A DNA stretch of 64,000 nt from Tridacna crocea (GCA_943736015.1 OX031059.1:46511159-46575158), one strand, 5' to 3'. Numbered from the stretch's first letter, positions 22,693-34,028 are shown. Notes: generated by a model not told the origin, from the letters alone. Program-made: numbers and translations.

Positions 22693-23420
22693 TTAACCCT
22701 TTACCAAACTACAAAATTTCAAATTTTCACATATCACACCAAATCAAAATATATATATATATATCACTGAAATTTACACGAAAAAACAATAGAAATAATC
22801 AATAATTAAGAATCATAAAATTACCCCCAAAATTTTTTTTGATGGTATTCCCTTAAAAGGCTATGTAGCCTCATAAGCTATTTTTAGATTTCGTGCCAAA
22901 ATGCATTGTGGGAATGTTAAGTGACTGTGACGTGTAAGTGATGACACTTAAATTCCATTACATAACAAACATGTAATTATTTTTCATAATATCTTCTTCG
23001 GATGCTATGTTTGAAGCTACGTCTGTGTATTTCCGGTATGTAAATGAGCAAGTTATTCATGTAAAAATAGAATGTGTTTCCCGTTGATGTCGACCTTAGC
23101 CGTAGTAAATCCGTAACTTCTCGTGTAGGATGGTTTTCGACTACTGGGGTTTTATGAATGACGATTATATGGCTTTGGGAGTATAAGGATGATATTTTTG
23201 AAAAATTTTCATCCCAAATTCTGAAGGGCCACCTTCAAGACTTGCAAACGACTTCATAAATGTTACTAAAAAATTGAAATTTGTTTCCAGCAGGGTAGAA
23301 AACATTGTGGTGAAAAGGAGAAAATGCTGGTTATCAGCATTATCTCCTTTTCCCACAATGTTTTCAAAAGGCTTCCATCTCAGGGTCGTAAAAACCTGGG
23401 ATTGTTTGGTAAAAGGTTAA
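22693..23420 (-). mobile_element. Family A MITE host, split by family C
   Basis: The left tip TTAACCCTTTACCAAACTAC ends at about 22720. The rest resumes at about 23238 (GCAAACGACTTC, hairpin, GGTAAAAGGTTAA). Confidence 0.8.
22721..23236 (+). mobile_element. Family C element inside a family A copy
   Basis: Matches 14352-14898 from TTTTCACATATCACACC to CTGAAGGGCCACCTTCAA. The first 20 bp or so are missing, and an AT microsatellite lies at 22749-22762. Confidence 0.8.
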
Positions 23421-23423
23421 GAG

Positions 23424-23878
23424 TTAACTCTTTACTGCGCAATCATGAGACTTAACAACCCTGGAAAACACAAGTTTAGATCACCTAGTGGGAGAAAGAG
23501 ACAATGCTGTTAAACCCATTACCACGCAATCCCTACTTTTGATAACCCTGAGAGAGAAGCCTTTAGAAAACCTTGTGGGAAAAGGAAAAAATGCTGGTAA
23601 TCAGCATTTTCTCCTTTTCCAGCAATTTTTTCTACTCTTTCACAGAACAAATTTCAAATTTCTAGTCACTTTTATTTTGTCGTCTGCAATTGCTTTCGAT
23701 ATGGACAAACGTAAAATCTGTCATTTAGTAATGAGTTAACCAGCATTGTTTTTTCTTTCACACAATGTTTCTGATCTTTAAGAAGCAAATCTAACCAATC
23801 CAGATACATTTAATTTGTATATCTGTAACTGCTGTCAGTTTCCACTAGTCAAAGATATTGTCATGTGACAAAGAAGCT
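23424..23878 (+). mobile_element. Family A MITE host, split in its hairpin loop
   Basis: TTAACTCTTTACTGCGCAAT to GACAATGCTG, then an insertion. It resumes CCAGCATTGTTTTTTCTTTC and ends near GTGACAAAGAAGCT. Removing the insertion with one TTAA leaves AATGCTGTTAACCAGCATT. Confidence 0.8.
23510..23739 (+). mobile_element. Family A MITE nested in a family A hairpin loop
   Basis: TTAAACCCATTACCACGCAA to GTAATGAGTTAA, 230 bp, with an intact hairpin. Confidence 0.9.
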
Positions 23879-23895
23879 ATCTATAGCTATTTCTA

Positions 23896-24111
23896 TTAGC
23901 TATATACCAAACTACAAAATTCAAGCTCTTCCAGAATGAAAGCATTTCAGAGAACAATTTAAATGTGCCTCACTTGAAGTGATTTGCATATAATAAAAGG
24001 CATTGTGGGTGAAAGAGAAAATGTTGGTTACCAGCATTATTTTTCCTCGCAGTGTTTTTGATATATTTCTTTCCACAGGGCCATTAAAAGAAGGGTGTGC
24101 TAAACGGTTAA
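23896..24111 (-). mobile_element. Family A MITE, diverged
   Basis: TTAGCTATATACCAAACTAC, GAGAAAATGTTGGTTACCAG, and right end GCTAAACGGTTAA. Confidence 0.7.
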
Positions 24112-25043
24112 TATAGCTGAAGAAATCACCAACTCATACAGTGCCAAATGCATGAAAACATGTAATGGAAAAGAACTTACTCTTTATGTATAGATCTCTG
24201 AATAATTCCACACAAATCACTTAGGAGAATAACAATTACACCATTCTCACAAATTAAAAACAGTTTCCTGTAACTATGGCAAAATCATTAAGAAGCACTA
24301 CTAGAAAGACCTTTAGTTGAGAGAATCTTGAAGAAATTATAAGATCTCTAATACAATCCAGATTCCCATAGCATTGTTCTGCATAACTGAACTTTCCCTC
24401 AAGTCAGTTCATTCAGAATTACCATCAAGATTTATACAAGCCCTGAAAAACCATCTACAAGATGGGAGGAAAACATACAGTAAAGGAATCTATTTTCGTG
24501 AAGTTACTGACAGTCCTAGAATAGACCTGTATAATTTTCCTGTTCACACATTGATTATTATTGAACCAGTCTAACACATCTCTCTGTCGATACCTGCTTC
24601 ACTGTGACTGTATCATATAGATGGCGTTACCAATTGATGTTTTTATGGGCTCCCAGCCTCTAGAGTCTCGCTGTTTCACCATGCTATTGGACATTTCCCT
24701 GTGTCAAGGGGAATATTCTTTCTTGTGTGGATCATGGCTACTTTTCAACTGAATCCTTAAAACAGTATTCAAAATTTTCTTTTTCTTTTTGCAAGTTTTG
24801 ACTTTACAAAAACTGCCTGGCATAAGAGATTTGCAGTAAATTCTATACATGTCAAAACAACTCAAATGTTCAAATTGTTTTCATTAAAAATTATCAGTGA
24901 AATTTCTTAGCGTCAGTTAAACAGCAGTTTGTGAGACATTTTAAACTCGTTTTGAAATGTACATAATAGCAGGATTATGAAGGTAGAGCACTCAAATCTT
25001 AATTTAATGTCATTTTCCAAATGTTTTGCCCCTTACTGTTGGT
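24112..25043. other. 930 bp without an assigned feature
   Basis: Contains one plus-strand open frame at 24374-24574 (66 codons, ending LYNFPVHTLIIIEPV). It has no clear splice sites and no recognised family. Otherwise AT-rich with no repeats of this window. Confidence 0.4.
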
Positions 25044-25275
25044 ATAACCCTTTACCAAACAATCCCTGGTTTTCACAACCCATTGGAAGAAAACTTCTGA
25101 AAACATTGTGGGAAGAGGAGAAAATGCTGGTAACCAGCATTTTCTCCTTTTCCCACTTTTTAAACTGTTCTAACATCAAGTTTCAATTTTTGAGTCACTT
25201 TTATCTTGTCATCTGCAAATGCTTTCTGAGTGAATTTGGACAAGTCTAGAATTTTGTTGTTTGGTAAAGTGATAA
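25044..25275 (+). mobile_element. Family A MITE flanked by ATAA instead of TTAA
   Basis: ATAACCCTTTACCAAACAAT at the left and GGTAAAGTGATAA at the right, with the variant 4-mer on both sides. The hairpin is intact. Confidence 0.88.
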
Positions 25276-25304
25276 TCTGTCACTTCCTAATAGTTCAACC
25301 TCAC

Positions 25305-25517
25305 CAAATATCAATTTCTGTAATGAGTATCTGCAAAAATCTTTTCTAAGTCTGCTGTCAAGCCTTTGGTACAAAGTTAGGTAGCTTTGTTTGGGCTCTG
25401 ATGACCACAATATATCAATTTCTTCAACGAGTATCTGCAAAAATCCGTTTTAAGTCTGCTGTCAAGCCTTTGGTACAAAGTTTAGAAGCTTTGTGTGGGC
25501 TCTGATGACCACAATAA
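25305..25517 (+). repeat. Tandem duplication, unit about 105 bp
   Basis: Two adjacent units share GAGTATCTGCAAAAATC, AAGTCTGCTGTCAAGCCTTT and GGGCTCTGATGACCACAAT, with few differences. Confidence 0.9.
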
Positions 25518-25562
25518 GGCTTAAGGAGTATACATGGTATGCCTTAACCCTTATCCTGCTAA

Positions 25563-25797
25563 ATAACCCTTTACCCCATAAGGCATTAATTTCTATGGCA
25601 TCTCTAATTGACCCTAAATGACAACAAGGATGAAGCCGTTTCTTATGTGTAAATGACACCTTATGATAGCATAGAAAAAGTTGTGACGTGAAAAAAGTTG
25701 AAATTGGTCGTCACAAGCAATTTCACGTTTTGCCACAATGTTTTCCAAACGTTTCTACAAGCAATGTGTGGAAATGTATCTATGGAGTAAAGGGAAA
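25563..25797 (+). mobile_element. Family B MITE
   Basis: ATAACCCTTTACCCCATAAG start, GAAATTGGTCGTCACAAGCA hairpin, end TGGAGTAAAGGGAAA. More diverged than the 17.87 kb copy, and TTAA is decayed at both ends. Confidence 0.85.
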
Positions 25798-25820
25798 TTT
25801 TTCATTCGATCATAAATATT

Positions 25821-26672
25821 CTTACGAACGAAGTCCGTAACAAAGAAACAAATGAATAAATGCATGGCAGAAATAAGGATCGGAGCGGGATTCGAACTCC
25901 GAACTCCCGGACGCAAAGCCAATACCCTAACCACTGAGCCAAAGAGATATCTCTCTGACGCAGTAGCCAGGTATTGTATTTAAATCGGGAGTATACCATG
26001 CAGGAAGGAGTGGTCTGTCGTAACACACCCCCTCTTAAAGTCATCATTTATTGATGACTCAAAGCCTTATTAGGCAGGAAGTCCGATTTTTGGACAACAA
26101 ATGGGATTAATGGCTCAATGGCCAATCCCGGACGAGCCCCCATCTTACGAACGAAGTCCGTAACAAAGAAACAAATGAATAAATGCATGGCAGAAATAAG
26201 GATCGGAGCGGGATTCGAACTCCGAACTCCCGGACGCAAAGCCAATAACCTAACCACTGAGCCAAAGAGATATCTCTCTGACGCAGTAGCCAGGTATTGT
26301 ATTTAAATCGGGAGTATGCCATGCAGGAAGGAGTGGTCTCCCGTAACACACCCCCTCTTAAAGTCATCATTTTTTATTGATGACTCAAAGCCTTATTAGG
26401 CAGGAAGTCCGATTTTGGACAACAAATGGGATTAATGGCTCAATGGCCGATCCCGGACGAGCCCCCATCTTACGAACGAAGTCCGTAACAAAGAAACAAA
26501 TGAATAAATGCATGGCAGAAATAAGGATCGGAGCGGGATTCGAACTCCGAACTCCCGGACGCAAAGCCAATACCCTAACCACTGAGCCAAAGAGATATCT
26601 CTCTGACGCAGTAGCCAGGTATTGTATTTAAATCGGGAGTATACCATGCAGGAAGGAGTGGTCTGTCGTAAC
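25821..26672 (-). mobile_element. tRNA-derived SINE, three tandem copies with two linkers
   Basis: Near-identical units start at 25821, 26144 and 26469 (periods 323 and 325). Each about 202-bp SINE, read on the minus strand, carries a leader (GACCACTCCTTCCTGCATGG), A-box-like GGCTCAGTGGTTAGGGTATT, B-box GAGTTCGAATCCC and a 3' tail ending ACGGACTTCGTTCGTAAG. The linkers of about 121 bp (26023-26143 and the matching one after copy 2) are also near identical. High identity implies recent tandem amplification. Open frames here, in both orientations, are artefacts. Confidence 0.88.
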
Positions 26673-27172
26673 AATATCAGTACCAAAATATTACAATTTC
26701 AAAGTTATATTTTGGGGGATAATAGCTCATTATTGGACATGGTAGATCCAAAATCAGCCTGCATGTTTTGTGCAATCTGATCTTGATCTACACTGTCTGC
26801 AAAAGGTCAGAGAGTCACATTTAGCAGCCTAAAGGTTTAGTTCTAGTCCCAACCTACATTAATTCTTCTGAGCTTTATAAAACAGTAGATATGGGACCAA
26901 AAAAGTGCATAATTGAGGAAATCTGCAATACAGTTAGATGGGTATTGAACCACCTTTGAGATAACTACAGAACACTGTATAACACAGTTAGGTGGTTGTA
27001 GAACAAGTCCAATATGGAATGGGATGAAACATTAACAATCAGAGGTTGTCAGTTATTGGTAAAAATCTACTGAATACAGCCTGTTAGATATTGATCATAG
27101 TGGTCATTATAGCAGAAACACCAGAAAATGAATGTGAACCTACCACTTAGCTTTCTTCCTTCATGATTCTAG
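26673..27172. other. 500 bp without a recognised feature
   Basis: AT-rich sequence; nothing assigned. Confidence 0.4.
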
Positions 27173-27400
27173 TTTACCCCTCTACAAAAAAATCCCAAAA
27201 TTGAGCAAAAGTGGGGAAGGCTTTTGAAACATGGTAGGAAAAGAACAAAATGCTGGCAACTAACATTTTTTTCATTCCCCCCCCCCCCCCCCCCCCAGTT
27301 TTCTACTCTACTGAAGATTGTAAGATGTTATCATTTAAGCAACAACTTATAGTGCCTTCAAATGCTTTCAATTTCGTTAAAGTGTCAGTAGCGTCCAACT
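27173..27400 (+). mobile_element. Family A MITE, diverged, with poly-C tract in its hairpin
   Basis: TTTACCCCTCTACAAAAAAA and GAACAAAATGCTGGCAACTA, then 20 consecutive C (27277-27296) where CTCCTTTTCCC is expected, then TTTTCTACTCTACTGAAG and AAATGCTTTCAATTTCG. Confidence 0.55.
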
Positions 27401-28191
27401 TTATAAACAACCTGTTTATAAAACAAAATTTAATTTCAATTTTACCATGTAAAAATATGGCGAATATTATGACTTTAGCAGTATGTAGAGGACTGGTGCA
27501 GTTCACAAAAGTTCCAGTCAGTGGCAGAAAAAAGAATTTTGAAACTATAGAACATATCCTACCATGCCGAATTATCGGTTTGTGTACATCGATGATCGCC
27601 CATGATTAGCCAATTTATCGTCGTAAATGTTCGCAGTGACGTGTTAGTGATGAAAATGCTATTCAAAGCTTTGACACAAACCCTTCATTCACTTGATCAT
27701 TTTGTCCCCATTCTAGGCTTGAAAAATGTAAGTTAACCGACCTTGTAAACAGAAACAATGACATGGGCTAATCATTGCTCATTATTGTCAATACAGGAAG
27801 AGTTTACTATATCTAAATAAGAAAACAGGCTCAGAATGAGCAATCTTACTCTCTGATGGTATAATATTGGTAGTCTAAACAATAGTCCTGTGTACTACTA
27901 CATCATAGCACTAATGAGATGCAATGTTGTCACGTGAAGTTCTAGAAGCCCTAGCTCGAATGTTACACACAAACGATAACAAAGGTTGTTTCAATCAGGC
28001 GACCCTGAAATCAACGGGCTTCTCCATGCTTTTTCGCACTAACTGACGTGTTGTGGTTTTCTCCAATCTATCATGTGTGTTTTGATGAGTATAATAATCT
28101 GTTATATTTTCAAGTTACAGAGAAAATTATCTATTCTTTGGCTTTACTGTGGCTTTAAGACGATTCTTTTCGGTCTAAGATAGAGTTAAGC

Positions 28192-28268
28192 TCAACTACC
28201 ATGATCCCCTGTTTGAACAACTCTGAGGAAGAAAGCCTCATAAACATCATAGGAGAGCAAAAATGTTT
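28192..28268 (+). mobile_element. Family A MITE, 5' fragment cut by a SINE
   Basis: ACCATGATCCCCTGTTTGAA, CTGAGGAAGAAAGCCTCATA and GGAGAGCAAAAATG, after which a SINE begins. Confidence 0.5.
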
Positions 28269-28271
28269 ATC

Positions 28272-28558
28272 CAGTCTGTAGCTCAGTTATTAGTGTATCT
28301 GACTCGTGACCTGGAGGTTGCAGGTTCGATACGCGGTTGCGGCAAACTTTCTTTACAGCGATTATTCACCTCTCACCTCTGATGCATGTTAGAAATGTAG
28401 TCAGTGGCTTTGGAAAGAAAACTGTGTCAATACTGGTGTGAGAAAGCCAGGAAACACATGGGTATGTTATGATTACTTAAGGATTCACAAACAACACTAT
28501 TCATTACAATGGCATTTGACTACTGATTGTAATGCCAATCGACATAATCAATCAACAG
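28272..28558 (+). mobile_element. tRNA-derived SINE
   Basis: The head has A-box TAGCTCAGTTATTAG and B-box GCAGGTTCGATACGC. A conserved-looking body follows (AATGTAGTCAGTGGCTTTGG, GTGTGAGAAAGCCAGGAAAC), and the tail ends ATAATCAATCAACA. The head does not fold as a full tRNA by eye. Confidence 0.75.
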
Positions 28559-28559
28559 G

Positions 28560-29257
28560 AGTGAAAATCAAGGTTGGTCACAAGTTTTAACACATTCATC
28601 AGTTTGCAAGCAGATTAATTTATCTTCCATCTATAGGTAAGTGCTAGTGTTCGAAAAATACTTTACAGACGTGAAACAGAATAGCCGTATCTGATTTTCA
28701 TTTATTTTTAGTCTAACAGGACACAGAAAAGACCGATAAGAAAAATAAAATTAAAATATAAGCCGCTACGTCTTAAAGGCCACACCCTTGAAATTGTTCA
28801 CTTTTTTTTTAAAGATAGGCTGCGGCCTGTTATCTGGAAAATATTGCACAATGTTTTTAAAATGAATCTTGAGAATGGCCATGGCACGTTCAGTTCTATG
28901 AAAATTGGTCAAATCAAATCCGTAAGAAAAATGCTGCCTGAGAAGATAGTGGGAAAGGAAAAAATTTACACAGACATGTACTAGTAAATGATGCACACCT
29001 GGCTAATGACATTAAGTCTGCCTGAGCTAAAAAATGCATTCAAAATTATTCAAGAGAGTGGCTTCATAACTGGAATCTATTCAAGTAATAACAACATCAT
29101 GCACTGTGCTTGCTGCAATCATGTTGCTCAGATCTTTCAAACAGAATTAACCAATAATTAAAAAGGCTCTCTTCTGATAATCTAGATACAGTATAATATT
29201 GCCAACACTAAGCCTGAAATACTTCAAGCAAACATTTGCCAAGTTCAAGTCACTGTT
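28560..29257. other. 700 bp without a recognised feature
   Basis: No repeat of this window and no convincing exon. Confidence 0.4.
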
Positions 29258-29430
29258 CAACTTTTTACTGCTTAATGCCAACTTTTAATGGCCCTGCATT
29301 TTCTCGTTTTACAACAATGTTTTCTACCCTATGAAAGAAAAATAAAACCATTTTAGCCACACTAAGTTATCATCTGCAATTGCTTTCAGTTTGGGCAAGG
29401 CTAAAATTTTAGCATAGGCAAATCGGTTAA
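29258..29430 (+). mobile_element. Family A MITE, left hairpin arm deleted
   Basis: TTCAACTTTTTACTGCTTAA, then directly GCATTTTCTCGTTTTACAAC and the long arm. It ends CAAATCGGTTAA. Confidence 0.7.
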
Positions 29431-29652
29431 GCCTTTAACAGACCACAAAATTCTAGACATGTCCACAGTGAAAAATCTGAAGGCAACATATAAAATGAAG
29501 CTCATAAGATAGAACTTATGTCTGAAGTGGTTGAAATATTGCAGGAAATGGAGCACTTCTGGTTACTGATTTTCTCTTGTCTCAAAAACTTACTGAAATA
29601 CCTTTCTCAAGGTAATTAAAACTAAGGATACCAGTGGTTTGGAAAAGCGTAA
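29427..29652 (-). mobile_element. Family A MITE, diverged, sharing TTAA with the previous copy
   Basis: TTAAGCCTTTAACAGACCAC, CACTTCTGGTTACTGATTTT, and right end GGAAAAGCGTAA. Confidence 0.6.
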
Positions 29653-29968
29653 ATCTAAGATCCGACACACTTATCTAAAATGTGATCACAAAGATGAGTC
29701 TAGATTTCAATAAAAGTATTTCATATTCAGCTGTACTGATAGAGCCTGGTAGACGAATTAACACATGATATTTCATACTTTATGTTATAGCTGTGGGCTT
29801 GCAGGGATGGAGTTTGTTTTCAGACATCAAATCTGCTTTCATAAATATTTACATTCACTGTCGATCTAATTAGACTTCCATTATAATAATGATGGAAACC
29901 AATCTGAATGCACTGGAGTTGTACAGGATTTTTTTCTTGAGAGTCTACAGTTGTTTCGAAATTATATA

Positions 29969-30197
29969 TTAACTCTTTACCACACGACAACATTTTAGAC
30001 TGGTTCAAAATGAAAGCATTTGCAGACGACAATATAAAGGTGACTGAAAAATTGAAATTGGTTCTGGGAAGGGTAGAAAACACTGTGGGGAAAGGAGAAA
30101 ATGCTGGTTACCAGCATTTTCTCCTTTTCCTACAGTGTTTTCAAAAGGCTTCTTTCTCAGGGACGTCAAAAGTAGGGATTGTGTGGTAATGGGTTAA
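29969..30197 (-). mobile_element. Family A MITE, complete, 229 bp
   Basis: TTAACTCTTTACCACACGAC to GGTAATGGGTTAA, with the hairpin CACTGTGGGGAAAGGAG and mirror. Confidence 0.95.
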
Positions 30198-30440
30198 GCC
30201 ATGCTTTGTGAAAAGGAGGCTCAGTGCATCTTCAAAAGGTATCTATATAGGTCAGTCTGTGCAGGCTGACCTGGGCTGAAACTTTTGGGTATTTGTCAAT
30301 TTTCTGCTTGTCTAAGGACCAGTGTACCTCATGATTGGAAGTTGTTATATAAAATAAATTTTATGGATCCATAATTATCATGGATCATGGGGATGCATCT
30401 AACTCCTTTTCTTTCAGAGTATGCTCACAATTATGTTGTG

Positions 30441-30649
30441 TTAACCCATTACCACACAATCCCTACTTTTCAAGACCCTGAGAAAGAAGCCTGTAGAAAA
30501 CATTGTGGGAAAAGCAGAAAATGCTGGTAACCACAATGTTTTCTACCCTTCACAGAACAAATTAAAAATTTTTCGTTACTTTTATTTTGTCGTCTGCAAA
30601 TGCTTTTGATGCAGAAAAACCTAAAATTTGTCATTTGGTAATGAGTTAA
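30441..30649 (+). mobile_element. Family A MITE, right hairpin arm deleted
   Basis: TTAACCCATTACCACACAAT. Sequence AAAATGCTGGTAACCACAATG skips the right arm. It ends GGTAATGAGTTAA. Confidence 0.9.
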
Positions 30650-30873
30650 CTCTTTACTACAAGAGAAAATTTTAGACTGGTCCAAATTGAAAGCATTTTC
30701 AGACGACAAAGTAAATGTGACTGAAAAATTGAAATTTTGTTTGGGAAGGGTAGAAAACATTGCAGGAAAAGGAGAAAATGCTGGTAACCAGCATTTTCTT
30801 CTTTTCCCACAATGTTTCAAAAGGCCTATTTTTCAGGGTTGTTAAAAGTCTGGATAGTGTGGTAACGAGTTAA
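30646..30873 (-). mobile_element. Family A MITE, complete, shares TTAA with the previous copy
   Basis: TTAACTCTTTACTACAAGAG to GGTAACGAGTTAA. Its loop reads CTGGTAACCAG, the form otherwise seen in + copies. Confidence 0.93.
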
Positions 30874-31082
30874 GGAAACAGTTATGTCAACTAGTAAAAA
30901 GTTAAAGCATCTACAGGTATATAAAGGGCAAGGATTCCTTCTTTTGATGTCCGCCTACAAATCTGTCATGTTTGATGGAAGAGGACAAGAAAATAGAGCT
31001 CATTTATTAGATGATTTAGCCCATAAATACAGAAAAGTGTCAATGTACAAAGTGTTCAGTCAAATATAAACCTGAGATGTTT

Positions 31083-31309
31083 CTAAACCCTTTCCCAAAC
31101 AATCCCTGGTTTTCATGACCCTAGAAAAGAAACCCTTTCAAAATGGAAAAAGGAGAAAATGCTGGTATAAACCAGTATTTTCTCCTTTTCCCATGATGTT
31201 TTCAACAATCCCAGAACATATTTCTATTTTTGAATCACATCATTTTTTTCATTTGCAAATGCTTTCAATTTGGATCAGTCTAAAGTTTTGTCATTCAGTA
31301 AAGAGTTAA
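31083..31309 (+). mobile_element. Family A MITE
   Basis: CTAAACCCTTTCCCAAACAA to GTAAAGAGTTAA. The loop is expanded to CTGGTATAAACCAG. Confidence 0.88.
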
Positions 31310-31354
31310 AAGGTTCAAGGCTTATAATTCTTCCTTTACTGAAAATGGTCATGT

Positions 31355-31582
31355 TTAACTCTTTACCTAACGACAAAATTTTAGACTGGTCCAAATTAAA
31401 GCATTTGCAGATGACAAAATAAAAGTGACTGAAAATAAGAAATTTGTTTTGAGAAGGGTAGAAAACATTGTGGGAAAAGGAGAAAATGCTTGTTACCAGC
31501 ATTTTCTTTTTTTCCCACTATGTTTTCAAAAGGCGTCTTTCTCAGGGTCGTTAAAAGTTGGGATTGTGTGGTAAAGAGTTAA
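31355..31582 (-). mobile_element. Family A MITE, complete
   Basis: TTAACTCTTTACCTAACGAC to GGTAAAGAGTTAA, with an intact hairpin. Confidence 0.94.
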
Positions 31583-31770
31583 GACCAGTCCAAGTTCAAA
31601 GCCTTGGCAGGCCACAGTCACAAATCAAATGTGAATGTTAATTGGTCATTACTTTGACGCAAAAGAAAATATTGTGAGAAGAGGAGAAAATGCTGGCTAT
31701 GTGACTAGCATTTTCTCCCTTTTTTGAAAAATTTTCACAAGCCTTCATCCTCAAGATAGTCCTAACACAT
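31583..31770 (-). mobile_element. Family A MITE, decayed, end missing
   Basis: Starts directly with GACCAGTCCAAGTTCAAAGC. The hairpin is GAGAAAATGCTGGC..GACTAGCATTTTCTCC. No terminal TTAA. Confidence 0.6.
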
Positions 31771-32230
31771 GATTTTTAAGACAAGAGGACCATGATCATA
31801 GAGAAGTAAAAGACTCGCATTCTCTACTGATTGTATCAGTGAAATTACTGTCACTAATCTAATTGACTCAAGAATTGAAAACTACAATATGATAATTCTG
31901 CTCTCCAGTGTACAATATTCTCCATCCTGAAAAATTATTAATTTCAAATTCAATAGTACATACTGAATTTTTTCTTTCTTAATTTCAAGCTACTGGTCTT
32001 AAGATATTGCACAATATGTCAATGAGAATGAGGTGTTCCTTGATTTTGCCACCATAAAGCAACATGTAAGTGGGTGGAGTAATCAGTTTAGAGGGCTACA
32101 GCACCTGACTCGTCATTTCAAATAAAATATATAATTTGTTCTTTACAAGCTGTACTCTACCTGATAATGTTTGCAGCATGATAACAGCAAAAAAAGAGAT
32201 TAGCAGATATATCTGAAAGAAACAGGTATA

Positions 32231-32461
32231 TTAACTCTTTACAAGACCACAAAATATAGAACTCTTCCAAATTGAATGCATTTTGCAGACAGCACTATTA
32301 AGGAGGCTCAATTGGTGGGTTGAGACTGCCATTGAAAGATTATAAAACATTATGGGAAAAAGGGAAAATGCTGGTTACCAGCACTTTCTCCTTTACCCAC
32401 AATGTTATGAGCTTTCTTACCCTCAGGATAATAGACAGAGAACTGTTTGGTTGAGAGTCAA
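32231..32461 (-). mobile_element. Family A MITE, right end decayed
   Basis: TTAACTCTTTACAAGACCAC. The hairpin has one G-to-C type mismatch (CAGCACTTTCTCC). It ends GTTTGGTTGAGAGTCAA. Confidence 0.82.
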
Positions 32462-32619
32462 CAAAAATAACAGTTTCTCTAGTCAGTAAAACAAAGGCAA
32501 CTTTTGGAAACTCTATGAACTTGAGGTGCATTCAAAGTTTTCCCTCAAATTCAACCATCAAACCTTTCAAATTATACATCATCTGTGCTTAGCTCATGTG
32601 ACTCTATTACAGGTACCAT

Positions 32620-32740
32620 GGTGCATGTGTGGGGAAAGGAAAAAATGCTGGTTACGAGCATTTTGTCTTTTCTCACAATGTTTTCTAAAGACTTCTTTCT
32701 CAGGATCCTTAAAAGTCGGGATTGTATGGTAAAGAGTTAA
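32620..32740 (-). mobile_element. Family A MITE, right half
   Basis: GTGGGGAAAGGAAAAAATGC hairpin to GGTAAAGAGTTAA. The long arm upstream is not clearly recognisable. Confidence 0.75.
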
Positions 32741-33019
32741 CATGTGAATATAATGACATTATAGTAATGGCTGACAAGTATGTCTTTGAGGTCAGGAAAG
32801 AGCCATCATAACAGTTGAAAAAAAAACTTGCCAGTTGCTTTGTTGCTATTATATATTCATTATTCAGTGTTATTTAAACAAGCTATTCAGTTTCATACAA
32901 CATGAAAGTAAACATTACAAAGTCTTTAACTACTTCTGTTTTCATCAGCAAATCAGCAAATTCATCACACACTAGAACACATTTACGGCAAAAAACTGTC
33001 AACATCCTTGCAACATATC

Positions 33020-33243
33020 TTTTTTCAGTACCAAACAACAATATCTTAGACTGGTCCAAATTGAAAACATTTGCAGACGACAAAAGTGACTGAAAATTTG
33101 AAATTTGTTTTGTGAAGGGTAGAAAACATTGTGGTAAAAGGAGAAAATGCTGGTTACCAGCATTTTCTCCTTTTCCCACGATGTTTTCTACAGGCTTCTT
33201 TCTCAGGCATGTCAAAAGTAGGGATTGTGTGGTAATGGGTTAA
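33020..33243 (-). mobile_element. Family A MITE, left tip altered
   Basis: The left end reads TTTTTTCAGTACCAAACAAC in place of TTAACTCTTTACC. The rest is typical and ends GGTAATGGGTTAA. Confidence 0.88.
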
Positions 33244-33725
33244 GCTTCTATACATGCATACATGTTAAAACATTGAGATTAAAAGAGGAACTACTTGTTA
33301 CAAGCAATATCTCCTCAAATCTAAATGATCCTATAGGTGGTCTGCAGCATGAAAAAAAAGTTTACAGTAATTTATTTGCATGAGGTAATGAGCCAAAACA
33401 TCAGTAAAAATAAAAGCCCACACACTCTATACAGGAAGTCAACAAAATGTTTTTGTAGCCATTAAAGGAAATGAAGGAAAAGAGACTCAATTCTTTGTAT
33501 TCTGAAGCTCAGGTAAGGTAATTTTGCAGTCAAATCAAAACATACAGAAGCTGTTGTCTCCTACCACAGATAAATTCCTTTTTTTTGGTCAACTGACCTC
33601 ATTACTTAGTTTCCTGAAATTTTTAGCAGTGTTAGGAAAAATACCTGCTATCTAAATGCTTTAAAAATAACTTTTTTCTTGTTCTTTCAAATTACTGGTT
33701 TGGGCATTCCCATTTCCCCAATTAA

Positions 33726-33846
33726 AACTGCAACCATGAAAATATTGCCAATTAGCGGGAATAAACCCTTTACTAGACCAAAAATTGACTACAATCATGA
33801 AAATATTGTCAATTAACCTGTCACCAGACCAAAAATTTTAGCCTTG
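33726..33846 (+). repeat. Tandem duplication, about 65 bp, spanning a MITE end
   Basis: CAACCATGAAAATATTGCCA and CAATCATGAAAATATTGTCA are each followed by AATTA and a MITE-like tip ending AGACCAAAAATT. Confidence 0.7.
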
Positions 33847-34028
33847 TCCAAATTCGAAGCATTTGCAGAAGAAAATTTCAATGTGGCCCAAAAGAAGCAA
33901 TTCTTCTTTTATAGGGTCGGAAACATTGTGGGAAAAGTAGAAAATGCTGGTTACCAGTATTTTCTCCTTTTCTCATAGTCTTCTTTCCCTGGCTCGTTAA
34001 AGGTTGGCAAGTTGCGGTAAAGGCTTAA
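33813..34028 (-). mobile_element. Family A MITE
   Basis: TTAACCTGTCACCAGACCAA to GGTAAAGGCTTAA. The hairpin is intact on the inner 15 bp; the right arm is shortened. Confidence 0.85.

Noticed and set aside
25802..26686. Repeated frames such as MMTLRGGVLRQTTPSC and IRIGAGFELRTPGRKA
   Set aside because: They are translations of the tandem SINE copies.
27277..27296. Run of 20 C as a functional element
   Set aside because: It lies within a decayed MITE hairpin and is more likely a simple repeat, possibly of uncertain length.
30884..31069. 61-codon plus-strand frame (SAYKSVMFDGRGQ, DDLAHKYRKVSMYK)
   Set aside because: The composition is protein-like, but there is no supporting splice context or recognised family and it sits between MITE copies.
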